Shown piece by piece: positions 31,735-40,941 of a stretch of 64,000 nucleotides of DNA; position 1 is the stretch's first letter, and each line of letters opens with the position of its first letter. The translations under genes were made by a program, and so were the position numbers. The notes below the pieces were generated by a model. The model did not search any database. It was not told the origin of the DNA and worked only from the letters and a program-made list of their open reading frames with translations. Source of the DNA: Vibrio ponticus (lineage in GTDB: Bacteria; Pseudomonadota; Gammaproteobacteria; Enterobacterales; Vibrionaceae); NCBI RefSeq assembly GCF_009938225.1, contig NZ_AP019657.1, positions 2,232,001 to 2,296,000 of the forward strand. Direction: 5' to 3'.

Positions 31735-33681
31735 TTAATACTTGGTTTTCATTTCATTTGGCTTGAGGAAAGCACCATCGGCGCTCAATAGCTCACGATA
31801 GTACATCTCAAACATCAAAATGTTTTGGACATAACCGCGAGTTTCATTGAACGGAATGGCTTCAATAAACGCATAAGCATCTAATTTACCTTGCGTTCTC
31901 TCACGCCAGGTTTTCACTCTTCCAGGACCTGCATTATACGCGGCAAACGCGAAAATTCGATTGTTATCGTATTTATCCAACAAACTCTGCAAGTAACGAC
32001 TGCCAATCTCGATGTTTTTACCTACCTGATACAAATCATGGCTGCCGTCGTAGCTCAACTCATATTTACGCGCAGTATACTTGGCTGTCGAAGGCATGAT
32101 TTGCATGATCCCACGTGCACCAACTGGTGATTTCGCTTCCACATCCATGGCACTCTCTTGGCGAGCGAGTGACATTAAAGTGATCGGGTCGATACTGTGC
32201 TTGTCCCCATAAAAATTAAACCACCAGCGATGAGCGACCGGAAAACGCAGCTTTAGGTTGTCCCACATTTTCGCTTCAATACTGCCGGTCACCGTCAGAT
32301 GATGCCAACGCTTATACGCGGCATAAGCGGTTAGCTGCTCTTGCTGCGTTTTACTGGCACGATTAAGCAAATGACGCCACTCACTCTTCGCCGCAGCAAT
32401 TTTGTCACGCGCGATCAGTTCATCAATGCGAGCCAATGATTGATCAAACGGCTTCACGACACTGCGATCAAGCTGAAGCGTAGTTTGGGGATAAACCACT
32501 GAACGACCGAGCTCTTTTGCCGCCGCAACACTGTAGAAATTGCGCTTACCGACAATTTTTTCTAAACGTTGTTTTGCTTGCTGGTTTTGTCCTTGCTCTA
32601 GTTCAGCGCGAGCTAACCAGTATTGCCAGCGTAATGAAGCCTGTGGCTTTTCAGTCAGTACTCCAATCCAACGCTCCACACCTTGCCAATCAGCGTGTTG
32701 AATGGCTAAGCGAATGCGACGTTCAATCAGCTTGGTGCTGCTTGATTGATCAATTTGTGTGTCACGCCACTCTATCAGCTCGGCAGAGTCAGTATTGATT
32801 AAGCGCAGTGCAATATAGTCAGCAAGCGCTTGCGCTTGAGGCGATGACATTTTTTGTCCGGCAACCACTTCAGACCAAGCTTGTTGGGCTTGTTTGACAT
32901 CCATCCTTGCCAGCTTCTCTAATGCCATCTCGCTCTGTTGACGATAAAACGCATTAGCAGGTTGCTGTTTGGCAAAATTAGCGACGCTACTTGGTTTATC
33001 AAATAGTGCCTTCATCTGCTGCGCTTGTTTTTTGGCTTCGCTTGAGCCAACTTGCTTCGATAGATATTTGAGTAAGCTGCCGTTTCGGGCATCAAACGCC
33101 AGCAACATACGATCAAGTATCTGCTGATCAGTTCTGAGTCCAGCTTTGTCCCAAGCAGAAAAGAGCGGATCACAAGCGTCGGACACACTGCGACCTTTCA
33201 ACCACAACTCTTGCGCACCTGTAAACGCCAGTTGCTGATTACCGGTCTGTAACTGTGCGTTGTAGTAGTGACACTGATACTGTTCTCCACGAGGCAGTTC
33301 CGTTTGAAACGCCAATAGTGTTTGCCACTGTTTGTTGCGAGCTAGAGAGTCAATATACGGCGCTCGAATCCGCTTCGAGAATGGAAAGTCTCGATATTGC
33401 TCAATAAACGCATCCACTTGCTGAGGGGACTTATCGCCCAACTGGAGTAAAAAGGTGCGGTAATCCACATAAGGAGTAAGCGGATAAGTTGCGATTTGCG
33501 GTCGTAACTCAAGATATTTATCCACTTGTTTACTATCAAGCAGTTGCTGCGCTTGATCATAAAGTTCTCTTTGTTCCGATAAAGGAGTAGCAGCGAAACC
33601 TGCTGCGCTGTATATCATCGTCGACAATGCCAATAGCGATGAAGGAAGGCGATACAGCGTCTTAGAAGACCTTGGCGTCAT
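31735..33681 (-). CDS. slt: soluble lytic murein transglycosylase
   Basis: A periplasmic Slt70-type enzyme that cleaves MurNAc-GlcNAc bonds, giving 1,6-anhydro ends. A signal peptide (about 1-30) is followed by a long alpha-helical superhelical U/L region and a C-terminal lysozyme-like domain. The catalytic Glu is in SLARQESAMDVEAKSPVG, with GIMQIMPSTA and AYNAGPGRV downstream. The 648 residues match Slt70. It is co-transcribed with trpR and divergent from ettA. Confidence 0.95.
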   Translation of the reverse strand: MTPRSSKTLYRLPSSLLALSTMIYSAAGFAATPLSEQRELYDQAQQLLDSKQVDKYLELRPQIATYPLTPYVDYRTFLLQLGDKSPQQVDAFIEQYRDFPFSKRIRAPYIDSLARNKQWQTLLAFQTELPRGEQYQCHYYNAQLQTGNQQLAFTGAQELWLKGRSVSDACDPLFSAWDKAGLRTDQQILDRMLLAFDARNGSLLKYLSKQVGSSEAKKQAQQMKALFDKPSSVANFAKQQPANAFYRQQSEMALEKLARMDVKQAQQAWSEVVAGQKMSSPQAQALADYIALRLINTDSAELIEWRDTQIDQSSSTKLIERRIRLAIQHADWQGVERWIGVLTEKPQASLRWQYWLARAELEQGQNQQAKQRLEKIVGKRNFYSVAAAKELGRSVVYPQTTLQLDRSVVKPFDQSLARIDELIARDKIAAAKSEWRHLLNRASKTQQEQLTAYAAYKRWHHLTVTGSIEAKMWDNLKLRFPVAHRWWFNFYGDKHSIDPITLMSLARQESAMDVEAKSPVGARGIMQIMPSTAKYTARKYELSYDGSHDLYQVGKNIEIGSRYLQSLLDKYDNNRIFAFAAYNAGPGRVKTWRERTQGKLDAYAFIEAIPFNETRGYVQNILMFEMYYRELLSADGAFLKPNEMKTKY

Positions 33682-33938
33682 GTCATCTCGTCCTAGTGAG
33701 AAACGATTTTAATAAAAGGCTATATAAAACTATTCTAATCGCTTCTGTAAAGCATGCGGTTGTAAATAGAAATTATTTCATACAAGTGTGACACATTTAA
33801 TCAATTGCACTTCCCTATCGAGTAAATTTCGTTAGTATGCTTTCTCTATCAGCACCAATTGTCAGGATCGGTAACAAAGCTTGTTCGGTTGGTGTAAAAT
33901 ACTTGTTTATGTATACAGAAAGTTAGGAACGATCGGCA

Positions 33939-35606
33939 ATGGCTGAATACGTATATACCATGTCGCGGGTGAGCAAAATTGTGCCACCTAAGCGTCAAAT
34001 TCTAAAAGACATTTCTCTAAGCTTCTTCCCTGGTGCAAAAATCGGTGTTCTTGGTCTGAACGGTGCAGGTAAATCAACACTGCTACGTATCATGGCGGGT
34101 ATCGATACTGATATCGATGGTGAAGCTCGTCCACAACCAGGTCTGAACGTAGGCTACCTACCTCAGGAGCCAGTACTCGATGAATCTAAGACTGTTCGTG
34201 AGATCGTTGAAGAAGCCGTATCTGATGTAGCAGGTGCTCTTAAACGCCTAGACGCGGTATATGCAGCTTACGCTGAAGAAGATGCAGATTTCGATGCACT
34301 AGCAAAAGAGCAAGGTGAACTGGAAGCGCTAATTCAAGCGAAAGATGGTCACAACCTAGATAATGCTCTTGAGCGTGCAGCAAACGCACTACGCCTGCCT
34401 GAGTGGGATCAAAAAATCCAACACTTGTCAGGTGGTGAACGTCGCCGTGTTGCTATCTGTCGTCTGCTACTAGAAAAGCCAGACATGCTACTACTAGACG
34501 AACCAACCAACCACTTGGATGCTGAGTCTGTTGCATGGCTAGAACGCTTCCTAGTGGATTACACAGGTACTGTAGTGGCTATCACGCACGACCGTTACTT
34601 CCTAGATAACGCTGCGGGCTGGATCCTTGAACTTGACCGTGGTGAAGGTATTCCATGGCAAGGTAACTACACCTCTTGGCTAGAGCAAAAAGATGCACGT
34701 CTACAGCAAGAAGCATCACAAGAAAGCGCTCGTCAAAAGACCATCGAGAAAGAACTTGAGTGGGTACGTAAGAACCCTAAAGGTCGCCAAGCAAAATCGA
34801 AAGCACGTATGGCGCGCTTTGAAGAACTGCAAAGCACTGACCACCAAAAACGTAATGAGACCAACGAGCTGTTCATTCCGCCAGGTGAGCGTCTAGGTGA
34901 CAAGGTTATCGAAGTTAACAACCTAACTAAGTCATTCGATGGTCGCGTTCTGATTGATGACCTATCATTCAGCATGCCTAAAGGTGCGATCGTTGGCATC
35001 ATCGGTGCCAACGGTGCAGGTAAATCGACTCTGTTCAAGATGCTAAGTGGCACAGAACAACCTGACTCAGGCACTATCGAGATGGGTGACACGGTTAAAC
35101 TGGCATCAGTTGATCAGTTCCGTGACTCGATGAACGATAAGAACACCGTATTCCAAGAAATCTCGGAAGGCGCTGACATCATCAAGATCAATAACTTTGA
35201 AATCCCAGCACGTGCTTACTGCTCTCGCTTCAACTTCAAAGGCTCAGATCAACAAAAAGTGATTGGCGAACTGTCTGGTGGTGAGCGTAACCGTGTTCAC
35301 CTAGCGAAACTGCTAAAAGCAGGCGGTAACGTACTGTTACTCGATGAACCAACCAACGACCTAGACGTTGAAACTCTGCGTGCACTTGAAGAAGCGCTAC
35401 TAGAGTTCCCAGGTTGTGCCATGGTCATCTCGCACGACCGTTGGTTCCTAGACCGTATCGCAACCCACATCATCGACTACCGTGACGAAGGTCAAGTTAA
35501 CTTCTACGAAGGTAACTACACCGAGTACATGGAATGGCTGAAGAAGACGTTGGGACCTGAAGCGGCAGAACCACACCGCATCAAGTACAAGCGTATTTCT
35601 AAGTAA
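33939..35606 (+). CDS. ettA: energy-dependent translational throttle EttA (ABC-F)
   Basis: An ABC-F ATPase that binds the ribosomal E site and gates early elongation in response to the ATP/ADP ratio. Two ATPase modules are visible: Walker A GLNGAGKS and GANGAGKS, and signatures LSGGERRRVA and LSGGERNRVH. No transmembrane segments are present. The 555 residues match EttA, and codon bias (CTA, GGT, CGT) suggests high expression. Confidence 0.96.
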   Translation: MAEYVYTMSRVSKIVPPKRQILKDISLSFFPGAKIGVLGLNGAGKSTLLRIMAGIDTDIDGEARPQPGLNVGYLPQEPVLDESKTVREIVEEAVSDVAGALKRLDAVYAAYAEEDADFDALAKEQGELEALIQAKDGHNLDNALERAANALRLPEWDQKIQHLSGGERRRVAICRLLLEKPDMLLLDEPTNHLDAESVAWLERFLVDYTGTVVAITHDRYFLDNAAGWILELDRGEGIPWQGNYTSWLEQKDARLQQEASQESARQKTIEKELEWVRKNPKGRQAKSKARMARFEELQSTDHQKRNETNELFIPPGERLGDKVIEVNNLTKSFDGRVLIDDLSFSMPKGAIVGIIGANGAGKSTLFKMLSGTEQPDSGTIEMGDTVKLASVDQFRDSMNDKNTVFQEISEGADIIKINNFEIPARAYCSRFNFKGSDQQKVIGELSGGERNRVHLAKLLKAGGNVLLLDEPTNDLDVETLRALEEALLEFPGCAMVISHDRWFLDRIATHIIDYRDEGQVNFYEGNYTEYMEWLKKTLGPEAAEPHRIKYKRISK

Positions 35607-35657
35607 TCATGATGTGTTCAGCAGAGAATCGATGATATCTCTGCTTGAAATTCATTC

Positions 35658-35684
35658 AAAGGCCGCTAATATAGCGGCCTTTAT
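35658..35684 (+). terminator. ettA terminator
   Basis: AAAGGCCGCT-AATAT-AGCGGCCTTTATT, an intrinsic terminator 51 bp after the stop. Confidence 0.88.
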
Positions 35685-35809
35685 TGTTATACGGTTTGCA
35701 TAGTTAGTAAGACAAAAACGACTTCCATCACTAACTTTAAATAATTCCAAATGGCGAGCAAACGAGTTCTGGTAAGCTGAAGCCAAATGGATTTTAAAGA
35801 GAACAATAC

Positions 35810-36181
35810 ATGATTGAACGTCGTCGATTTTCACGCATCGTATACCAAGCTCAAGCGGACGTGATGCAAAATGACACTCAAGTGACAGCCAGTGTAAAAG
35901 ACTTATCTCTACATGGACTACTCCTTGACTGCCCGCAGAGCCAGCAACTCGATAGCTCTAAAACCATTTTAATAAAATTCCAACTGACCGATAGCGATAT
36001 CGCTATCGAGCTTGAAGGACGAATCATCAATGAAGTCCAAGGAATTACTCGAGTTATCATCGAACATATTGATATTGAAAGTATCAGTCACATTAAACGC
36101 ATTATTGAACTTAATGTTGGCGATGATCAGTTATTGCATCGAGAAATCGAACAGCTATCTGACCTAGCAGAATTTCCCTAA
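35810..36181 (+). CDS. plzA: PilZ-domain c-di-GMP receptor
   Basis: A small single-domain PilZ protein of 123 residues. Both c-di-GMP-binding motifs are present: RRRFSR at 4-9 (an RxxxR) and DLSLHG at about 31-36 (a D/NxSxxG). Together with mbaA 5 kb away, this places a c-di-GMP enzyme and a receptor in one neighbourhood. The position next to ettA corresponds to V. cholerae plzA as I remember it. The target is unknown. The M23 peptidase starts 9 bp downstream, so they are probably co-transcribed. Confidence 0.82.
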   Translation: MIERRRFSRIVYQAQADVMQNDTQVTASVKDLSLHGLLLDCPQSQQLDSSKTILIKFQLTDSDIAIELEGRIINEVQGITRVIIEHIDIESISHIKRIIELNVGDDQLLHREIEQLSDLAEFP

Positions 36182-36190
36182 CACAGTTGT

Positions 36191-37204
36191 ATGTCCAAAA
36201 GAAAAATAACAATTACGATTCCTACTGGAACTGAAGCCCAGCATTTCTCTATCAGTAGACGCTTTTTGCTGCTCTCCATTGCTACGAGTTTTACCGTCAT
36301 CGGTGCAAGTGCAGGCTTTATCTATCACAAACAAAATGAAGTAGTGGCGTTAAACCAAAATATTTTGACGCTTAATCAAACCCTCAGCATGACTCAAGAA
36401 CAAAATGCCACACTTGAGCAATTGTATGAGGAGCAAATGGATGCGACTCACACGCTATCCCAAGAGTTAGAGCAAAAGCGTGACCAGTTACATGTGCTCG
36501 GCAAGCGAGTTTACGATGTGGAAGCGGTATTAGGTTTATCCGATGAAGCGCCACTGGATGAGCAAAATCTGGAAGATCGCTTAGATGCGGCTGCCGTCGA
36601 CTCTGCTGTCCGCGCAACCATGTTCCGTATGATCCCTAACGACTCGCCATTGGACTACAATCGAATTTCATCTTCTTATGGTCGCCGAACCAATCCAATC
36701 ACAGGCAAACGTCATACTCACACGGGTATCGATTTAACCTGTAAGCGTGGTACGCCAATTGTGGCCCCAGCGGATGGTGTCATCGAAACGGTAAGACCAA
36801 GTAAAAAAGGCTTCGGCAACTTTTTGACCTTACGTCACTCGTTTGGTTTTATGACCTCCTACGCTCACTTGCAATACTTTAAAGTGAAAAGTGGTCAATT
36901 CGTATCTAAAGGTGAAGTGATTGCAACTTGTGGTAACTCAGGTAACTCCACCGGACCACACCTACATTATGAGGTGCGCTTTTTAGGTCGCTCACTCAAT
37001 CCGCAATACACCATGGATTGGACACCCGATAACTTTAACTATCTATTTGAGAAAGAGAAAAAGGTTAAATGGGCACCGTTGGTAAAACTGATTGATGACA
37101 ACGTTCGTCTGCAAGTTAACTTAACTAACAATCCTTATACTGATAACTCTGTGAATACCGTAAACAACGCGGCAAGTAGCAACGATACTATCTCGGTGCA
37201 ATAA
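36191..37204 (+). CDS. M23-family peptidoglycan endopeptidase
   Basis: A membrane-anchored M23 (LytM) metallopeptidase. It has an N-terminal transmembrane helix at about 24-46, a coiled-coil at about 50-110 (LEQLYEEQMDATHTLSQELE), and an M23 domain at about 160-275. Zinc ligands are in HTGIDL and HLHYEV, so the active site appears intact, unlike EnvC or NlpD. It likely cleaves cross-linking peptides in the cell wall. It shares the Shy-type architecture but I cannot assign a Shy name. It is likely co-transcribed with the PilZ gene. Confidence 0.88.
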   Translation: MSKRKITITIPTGTEAQHFSISRRFLLLSIATSFTVIGASAGFIYHKQNEVVALNQNILTLNQTLSMTQEQNATLEQLYEEQMDATHTLSQELEQKRDQLHVLGKRVYDVEAVLGLSDEAPLDEQNLEDRLDAAAVDSAVRATMFRMIPNDSPLDYNRISSSYGRRTNPITGKRHTHTGIDLTCKRGTPIVAPADGVIETVRPSKKGFGNFLTLRHSFGFMTSYAHLQYFKVKSGQFVSKGEVIATCGNSGNSTGPHLHYEVRFLGRSLNPQYTMDWTPDNFNYLFEKEKKVKWAPLVKLIDDNVRLQVNLTNNPYTDNSVNTVNNAASSNDTISVQ

Positions 37205-37247
37205 CAGCGCGACGTAAGCAAATAAAGAGTTATCACGCGATGAAACT

Positions 37248-37275
37248 AAAAAAGCTGCCTAAGGCAGCTTTTTGC
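37248..37275. terminator. bidirectional terminator M23/tyrA
   Basis: AAAAAAGCTGCC-TAA-GGCAGCTTTTTG between convergent genes. Confidence 0.88.
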
Positions 37276-37297
37276 GTATTGGAAAAGCATAACCTGC

Positions 37298-38425
37298 TTA
37301 ACCGCGATGAATCGAATCATTGGCTTGTTTCAACAAATTCTGACTCTCCACCATAAACTGCTGCGAGTAATCGCCAAACCAATCACTGACTTGATTAAAA
37401 TTATTGATAAAACTCTGTTTATCTTGGCTATCTAAGATATCTAACGCTTGACCAAAACGCTGATGGAAGCGCTTGATCATCTCGATATTCTCTTGCGAAG
37501 AGAAAATAATATCGCCGTACAGATTCGGGTCTTGTCCAAACAGACGCCCAACCATCGCCAGCTCGAGACGGTAAATTGGCGAGCTTAGTTGTAACAGCTT
37601 ATCGATACTTGGGTTTTCTTGACTCAGATGCAAACCGTAAGCAAAAGAAGTGAAGTGGCGTAATGCTTGAATAAGGGTCATACCATGATCATGCTCACTG
37701 GCATCAATCTGGCACAGACTCGCACCCCAAATAGCAAACTGCTTTAATAGCCACTGGTAATGCTCTTCTCCTCGACCATCGCAGTAAACAATGACCTGCT
37801 TAGCCAGACTTGGCACATCTGGACCAAACATTGGATGTAGACCAACAACCGGACCTTGATGCACGCGCATCATCGCCGCTAACGGCTTAGATTTAATTGA
37901 GGTCAAATCACACAAGATACAATCACTTGGCAGATTACCCAGCTTCTCAATCACCCCTTGGGTTAGGTGAATTGGCACCGTGACCACCACCAACCCCGCA
38001 TCTTCAAGGATCTCATCAGCGCGATGCCAATCTTGGCTACCCAGCACCTTCACTTGATAGCCTGATAAGCTGAACATACGACCGAACAAACCACCTAATT
38101 GACCTTTACCACCGACAATCACGACTGAGCGCAATTCTGGATTCAAGCACTTAAAACCTGAGTCTTTTTCACTGGCATAAGACTCGCGCATCGTGCGGCG
38201 TAAAATGTCTTCAATCAGCTGTGGTGGCACACCCATTTTCTCCGCTTCCGCGCGGCGAGAAGCAAGCATTGCCGCTTCGCGATCCGGCGCATAAATCGGC
38301 AAACCGTGCTCACTTTTCACCTCGCCAACTTGCTCGACCAGCGCTAAGCGCTGAGCCAACAAATTGAGGATCTGCTTATCTACTGCATCAATCTGATCAC
38401 GCAGATGGTTTAACTGTTCAGCCAT
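37298..38425 (-). CDS. tyrA: bifunctional chorismate mutase / prephenate dehydrogenase
   Basis: Makes 4-hydroxyphenylpyruvate for tyrosine. An AroQ-type chorismate mutase domain spans about 1-90 ([20 protein letters not shown]), and the NAD-binding fold begins at [13 protein letters not shown] near residue 104. It has 375 residues. It lies 22 bp downstream of aroF and is co-transcribed with it, so TyrR control of aroF applies here as well. Confidence 0.97.
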   Translation of the reverse strand: MAEQLNHLRDQIDAVDKQILNLLAQRLALVEQVGEVKSEHGLPIYAPDREAAMLASRRAEAEKMGVPPQLIEDILRRTMRESYASEKDSGFKCLNPELRSVVIVGGKGQLGGLFGRMFSLSGYQVKVLGSQDWHRADEILEDAGLVVVTVPIHLTQGVIEKLGNLPSDCILCDLTSIKSKPLAAMMRVHQGPVVGLHPMFGPDVPSLAKQVIVYCDGRGEEHYQWLLKQFAIWGASLCQIDASEHDHGMTLIQALRHFTSFAYGLHLSQENPSIDKLLQLSSPIYRLELAMVGRLFGQDPNLYGDIIFSSQENIEMIKRFHQRFGQALDILDSQDKQSFINNFNQVSDWFGDYSQQFMVESQNLLKQANDSIHRG

Positions 38426-38447
38426 GAATATCCCTATACCTTACTAC

Positions 38448-39521
38448 TTAAGCTTGTAAACGATCTTGTAAGAATGGCACTAAAGCTTCGTGCGCATGAC
38501 GCAGTAGTGTCTCAGTTGTTTGCCAATTAATACAGGCATCTGTGATAGAAACACCGTATTGCATCTCACTTAGCGCTAAATCTGACGATTGGTTGCCTTC
38601 GTTAATGTGGCTTTCAATCATCAAACCAATAATCGATTTATTGCCTTCACGGATCTGGTGAATCACATCTTCCGCAACCAGCGGTTGACGGCGGTAATCT
38701 TTACGTGAGTTAGCATGGCTACAATCCACCATCAATGAAGCATCTAAGCCCATTTTTGCCATCTCTTCTTCACACTCAGCCACTGACACTGAATCATAGT
38801 TAGTCTGCTTACCACCACGTAAAATCACGTGACCGTTAGGGTTGCCTTGCGTCGTCAGCAGTGCCACTTCCCCTTCGCGACTAATACCCATGAAGCGGTG
38901 GCTAGAGGAAGCCGCCTGCATCGCGTTGACGGCGGTCGCTAGGTTGCCATCGGTGCCATTTTTAAAACCAATCGGCATCGACAAGCCACTGGCCATTTCA
39001 CGGTGAGTTTGTGATTCTGTTGTTCGAGCACCAATCGCCGCCCAGCTAAACGTATCCGCTAAGTATTGCGGGCTAATTGGGTCCAGCGCTTCGGTTGCCA
39101 AAGGAATTTCCATCTCGGCTAATTCCACCAGCAATTGACGCCCCACGTGCAAGCCGTGTTCGATATCAAAGCTGCCATCAAGATGAGGGTCGTTTATCAA
39201 ACCTTTCCAACCAACGGTGGTACGCGGTTTTTCAAAGTAAACACGCATCACGATGTAAAGCTGATCGCTCAGTTGTTCAGACAGTTGTTTGAGTCGACGC
39301 GCATAATCCTTAGCGGCTTCCACATCATGAATAGAACAAGGACCACACACTACCAGTAGGCGATGGTCTCTTTTGTGAATAATATCGGCAATTTCTTGAC
39401 GAGATTGCTGAATAAATCGACGAGCATTATCACTTAATGGTAACTTCGCCTTTAACTCATCTGGCGTAATCAGTACTTGTTCATCAATGATGTTGATATT
39501 ACTCAATTCACTTTTCTGCAT
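38448..39521 (-). CDS. aroF: DAHP synthase, tyrosine-type
   Basis: Condenses phosphoenolpyruvate and erythrose 4-phosphate, the first step of the shikimate pathway. Class I DAHP synthase motifs are present (VVCGPCSIHDVEAA, RVYFEKPRTTVGWKGLIND). I chose the ATG at 39521 (357 residues); an in-frame GTG three codons upstream at 39530 is the alternative. The linkage to tyrA and the three TyrR-type boxes immediately upstream identify the tyrosine-regulated isozyme. Confidence 0.93.
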   Translation of the reverse strand: MQKSELSNINIIDEQVLITPDELKAKLPLSDNARRFIQQSRQEIADIIHKRDHRLLVVCGPCSIHDVEAAKDYARRLKQLSEQLSDQLYIVMRVYFEKPRTTVGWKGLINDPHLDGSFDIEHGLHVGRQLLVELAEMEIPLATEALDPISPQYLADTFSWAAIGARTTESQTHREMASGLSMPIGFKNGTDGNLATAVNAMQAASSSHRFMGISREGEVALLTTQGNPNGHVILRGGKQTNYDSVSVAECEEEMAKMGLDASLMVDCSHANSRKDYRRQPLVAEDVIHQIREGNKSIIGLMIESHINEGNQSSDLALSEMQYGVSITDACINWQTTETLLRHAHEALVPFLQDRLQA

Positions 39522-39532
39522 AATCGACACTC

Positions 39533-39550
39533 TGTAAATAATAATTTACA
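39533..39550. promoter_or_regulatory. TyrR box, aroF-proximal
   Basis: TGTAAA-TAATAA-TTTACA is a perfect match to the TyrR consensus TGTAAA-N6-TTTACA. It ends 12 bp before the aroF ATG, overlapping the leader. Confidence 0.82.
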
Positions 39551-39617
39551 CCTTAAATTCCATTTCATTAAGGCACTGCTTAGCCATTAAGATAACAGGC
39601 GTAATTAATATTTCAAC

Positions 39618-39635
39618 CGTAAATTAAAATAAACA
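39618..39635. promoter_or_regulatory. weak TyrR box
   Basis: CGTAAA-TTAAAA-TAAACA, three mismatches from consensus. Its centre is 22 bp (two helical turns) from the strong distal box, the classic weak-strong pairing through which TyrR hexamers bind with tyrosine. Confidence 0.55.
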
Positions 39636-39639
39636 TCAG

Positions 39640-39657
39640 TGTAAAATTTAATTTACA
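39640..39657. promoter_or_regulatory. TyrR box, distal
   Basis: TGTAAA-ATTTAA-TTTACA, another perfect TyrR consensus. The region is shared with the divergent btsS gene, about 100 bp away. Confidence 0.8.
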
Positions 39658-39756
39658 ACGCCAATTTAATCGCGCTTAGTTACAAATCTATGCTGAAAGC
39701 ATGTTTTCTGATTAGCAAAGTCTTTAGAATAGGCATAAACCACGTAAGGAAATAGG

Positions 39757-40932
39757 TTGAGCAACATGGATTTGATCCTCTCGCTACTGCAGCAAATGTG
39801 CGTCTATTTAGTGCTCGCCTATATGTTGAGCAAGACGCCTATATTTCTCCCGCTACTTAACATCTCGCACCGCCTCAGTCATAAAATCGCAATTTATGTC
39901 CTGTTCTCGCTTTTTTGCATTTTGGGCACCTATTTTGGTCTACAAATCAATGATGCCATTGCCAATACTCGAGCTATCGGTGCCGTGATGGGAGGGTTAT
40001 TCGGTGGACCTGTGGTTGGCTTCTTTGTCGGCATTGGTGATGATCATCATAAGCCTGAAACCCCCATTTCTTCGCAAAGCACTCTAGATGCGATTAGCCA
40101 AGACGACATTATTTACCTCGATGGTAAAGATAAGCCTTACCAATGTTCGATATCGCATCATTGTAAGTTAGGGTCAGCACTGATCATTCCACTGCGGGCG
40201 GGCGATAAAGTGATTGGTACGATTAAGTTGTACGAACCGAAACGTAAGCTGTTTTCCACCATTAATATGTCGATGGCTGAAGGTATCGCCCAGCTGCTGT
40301 CTAGCCAGATCCTGTATGGCGAGTTACAACAAAAACAATCACTGCTGGCGCAAGTAGAGATCAAGTTGCTTCATGCGCAAGTAAACCCGCACTTCTTGTT
40401 TAATGCACTGAACACCATCAGTGCTGTTATTCGGCGCGACCCTGCCAAAGCACGTCAACTCATCCAACATTTGTCGCAGTTTTTCCGCAGTAACCTTAAA
40501 CAGGACATTGAGGAAGTATCGCTGCAAGATGAGCTTGAGCACGTTAATGCTTACCTCACCATAGAAAAAGCGCGCTTTACTGATCGACTCGAAGTCGAGA
40601 TGGATATTGACCAAGCCTGGATGGCGCGCAGATTGCCAACATTCACGCTGCAACCCTTGGTGGAAAATGCGATTAAACACGGCACATCGCAATTACTAGA
40701 AGGTGGCGTGATCCGCATCTATAGCCAAGACGTTGAGCAAGGATGCAAAATTACTGTTGAAGATAATGCCGGTAGCTACCAAGCACCAAAACAGGATCAT
40801 GAAGGGCTTGGCATGCAAATCGTTGCCAAGCGTCTCAGTAATAAGTTTGGCAACATCGGTCAACTGACTATCGAAGTCGAACCAAATCAATATACGAGAA
40901 TGAGTTTTATCATTCCCCATCAAGATCGTTAA
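39757..40932 (+). CDS. btsS: LytS-type sensor kinase BtsS, internally deleted
   Basis: Resembles the pyruvate-sensing histidine kinase BtsS (YehU), but is 391 residues against about 561 in E. coli. The N-terminal two helices (QQMCVYLVLAYMLSKTP, then TRAIGAVMGGLFGGPVVG) run directly into GIGDDHHKPETPISS, which in BtsS lies about 170 residues later in the GAF-type region. The kinase part is intact: H212 in NPHFLFNALN and the ATP-binding LQPLVENAIKHG. The start may be TTG 39757 (AAGGA six bases upstream) or ATG 39766. BtsR follows 9 bp downstream. Confidence 0.88.
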   Translation: MSNMDLILSLLQQMCVYLVLAYMLSKTPIFLPLLNISHRLSHKIAIYVLFSLFCILGTYFGLQINDAIANTRAIGAVMGGLFGGPVVGFFVGIGDDHHKPETPISSQSTLDAISQDDIIYLDGKDKPYQCSISHHCKLGSALIIPLRAGDKVIGTIKLYEPKRKLFSTINMSMAEGIAQLLSSQILYGELQQKQSLLAQVEIKLLHAQVNPHFLFNALNTISAVIRRDPAKARQLIQHLSQFFRSNLKQDIEEVSLQDELEHVNAYLTIEKARFTDRLEVEMDIDQAWMARRLPTFTLQPLVENAIKHGTSQLLEGGVIRIYSQDVEQGCKITVEDNAGSYQAPKQDHEGLGMQIVAKRLSNKFGNIGQLTIEVEPNQYTRMSFIIPHQDR

Positions 40933-40941
40933 GGATAAATC

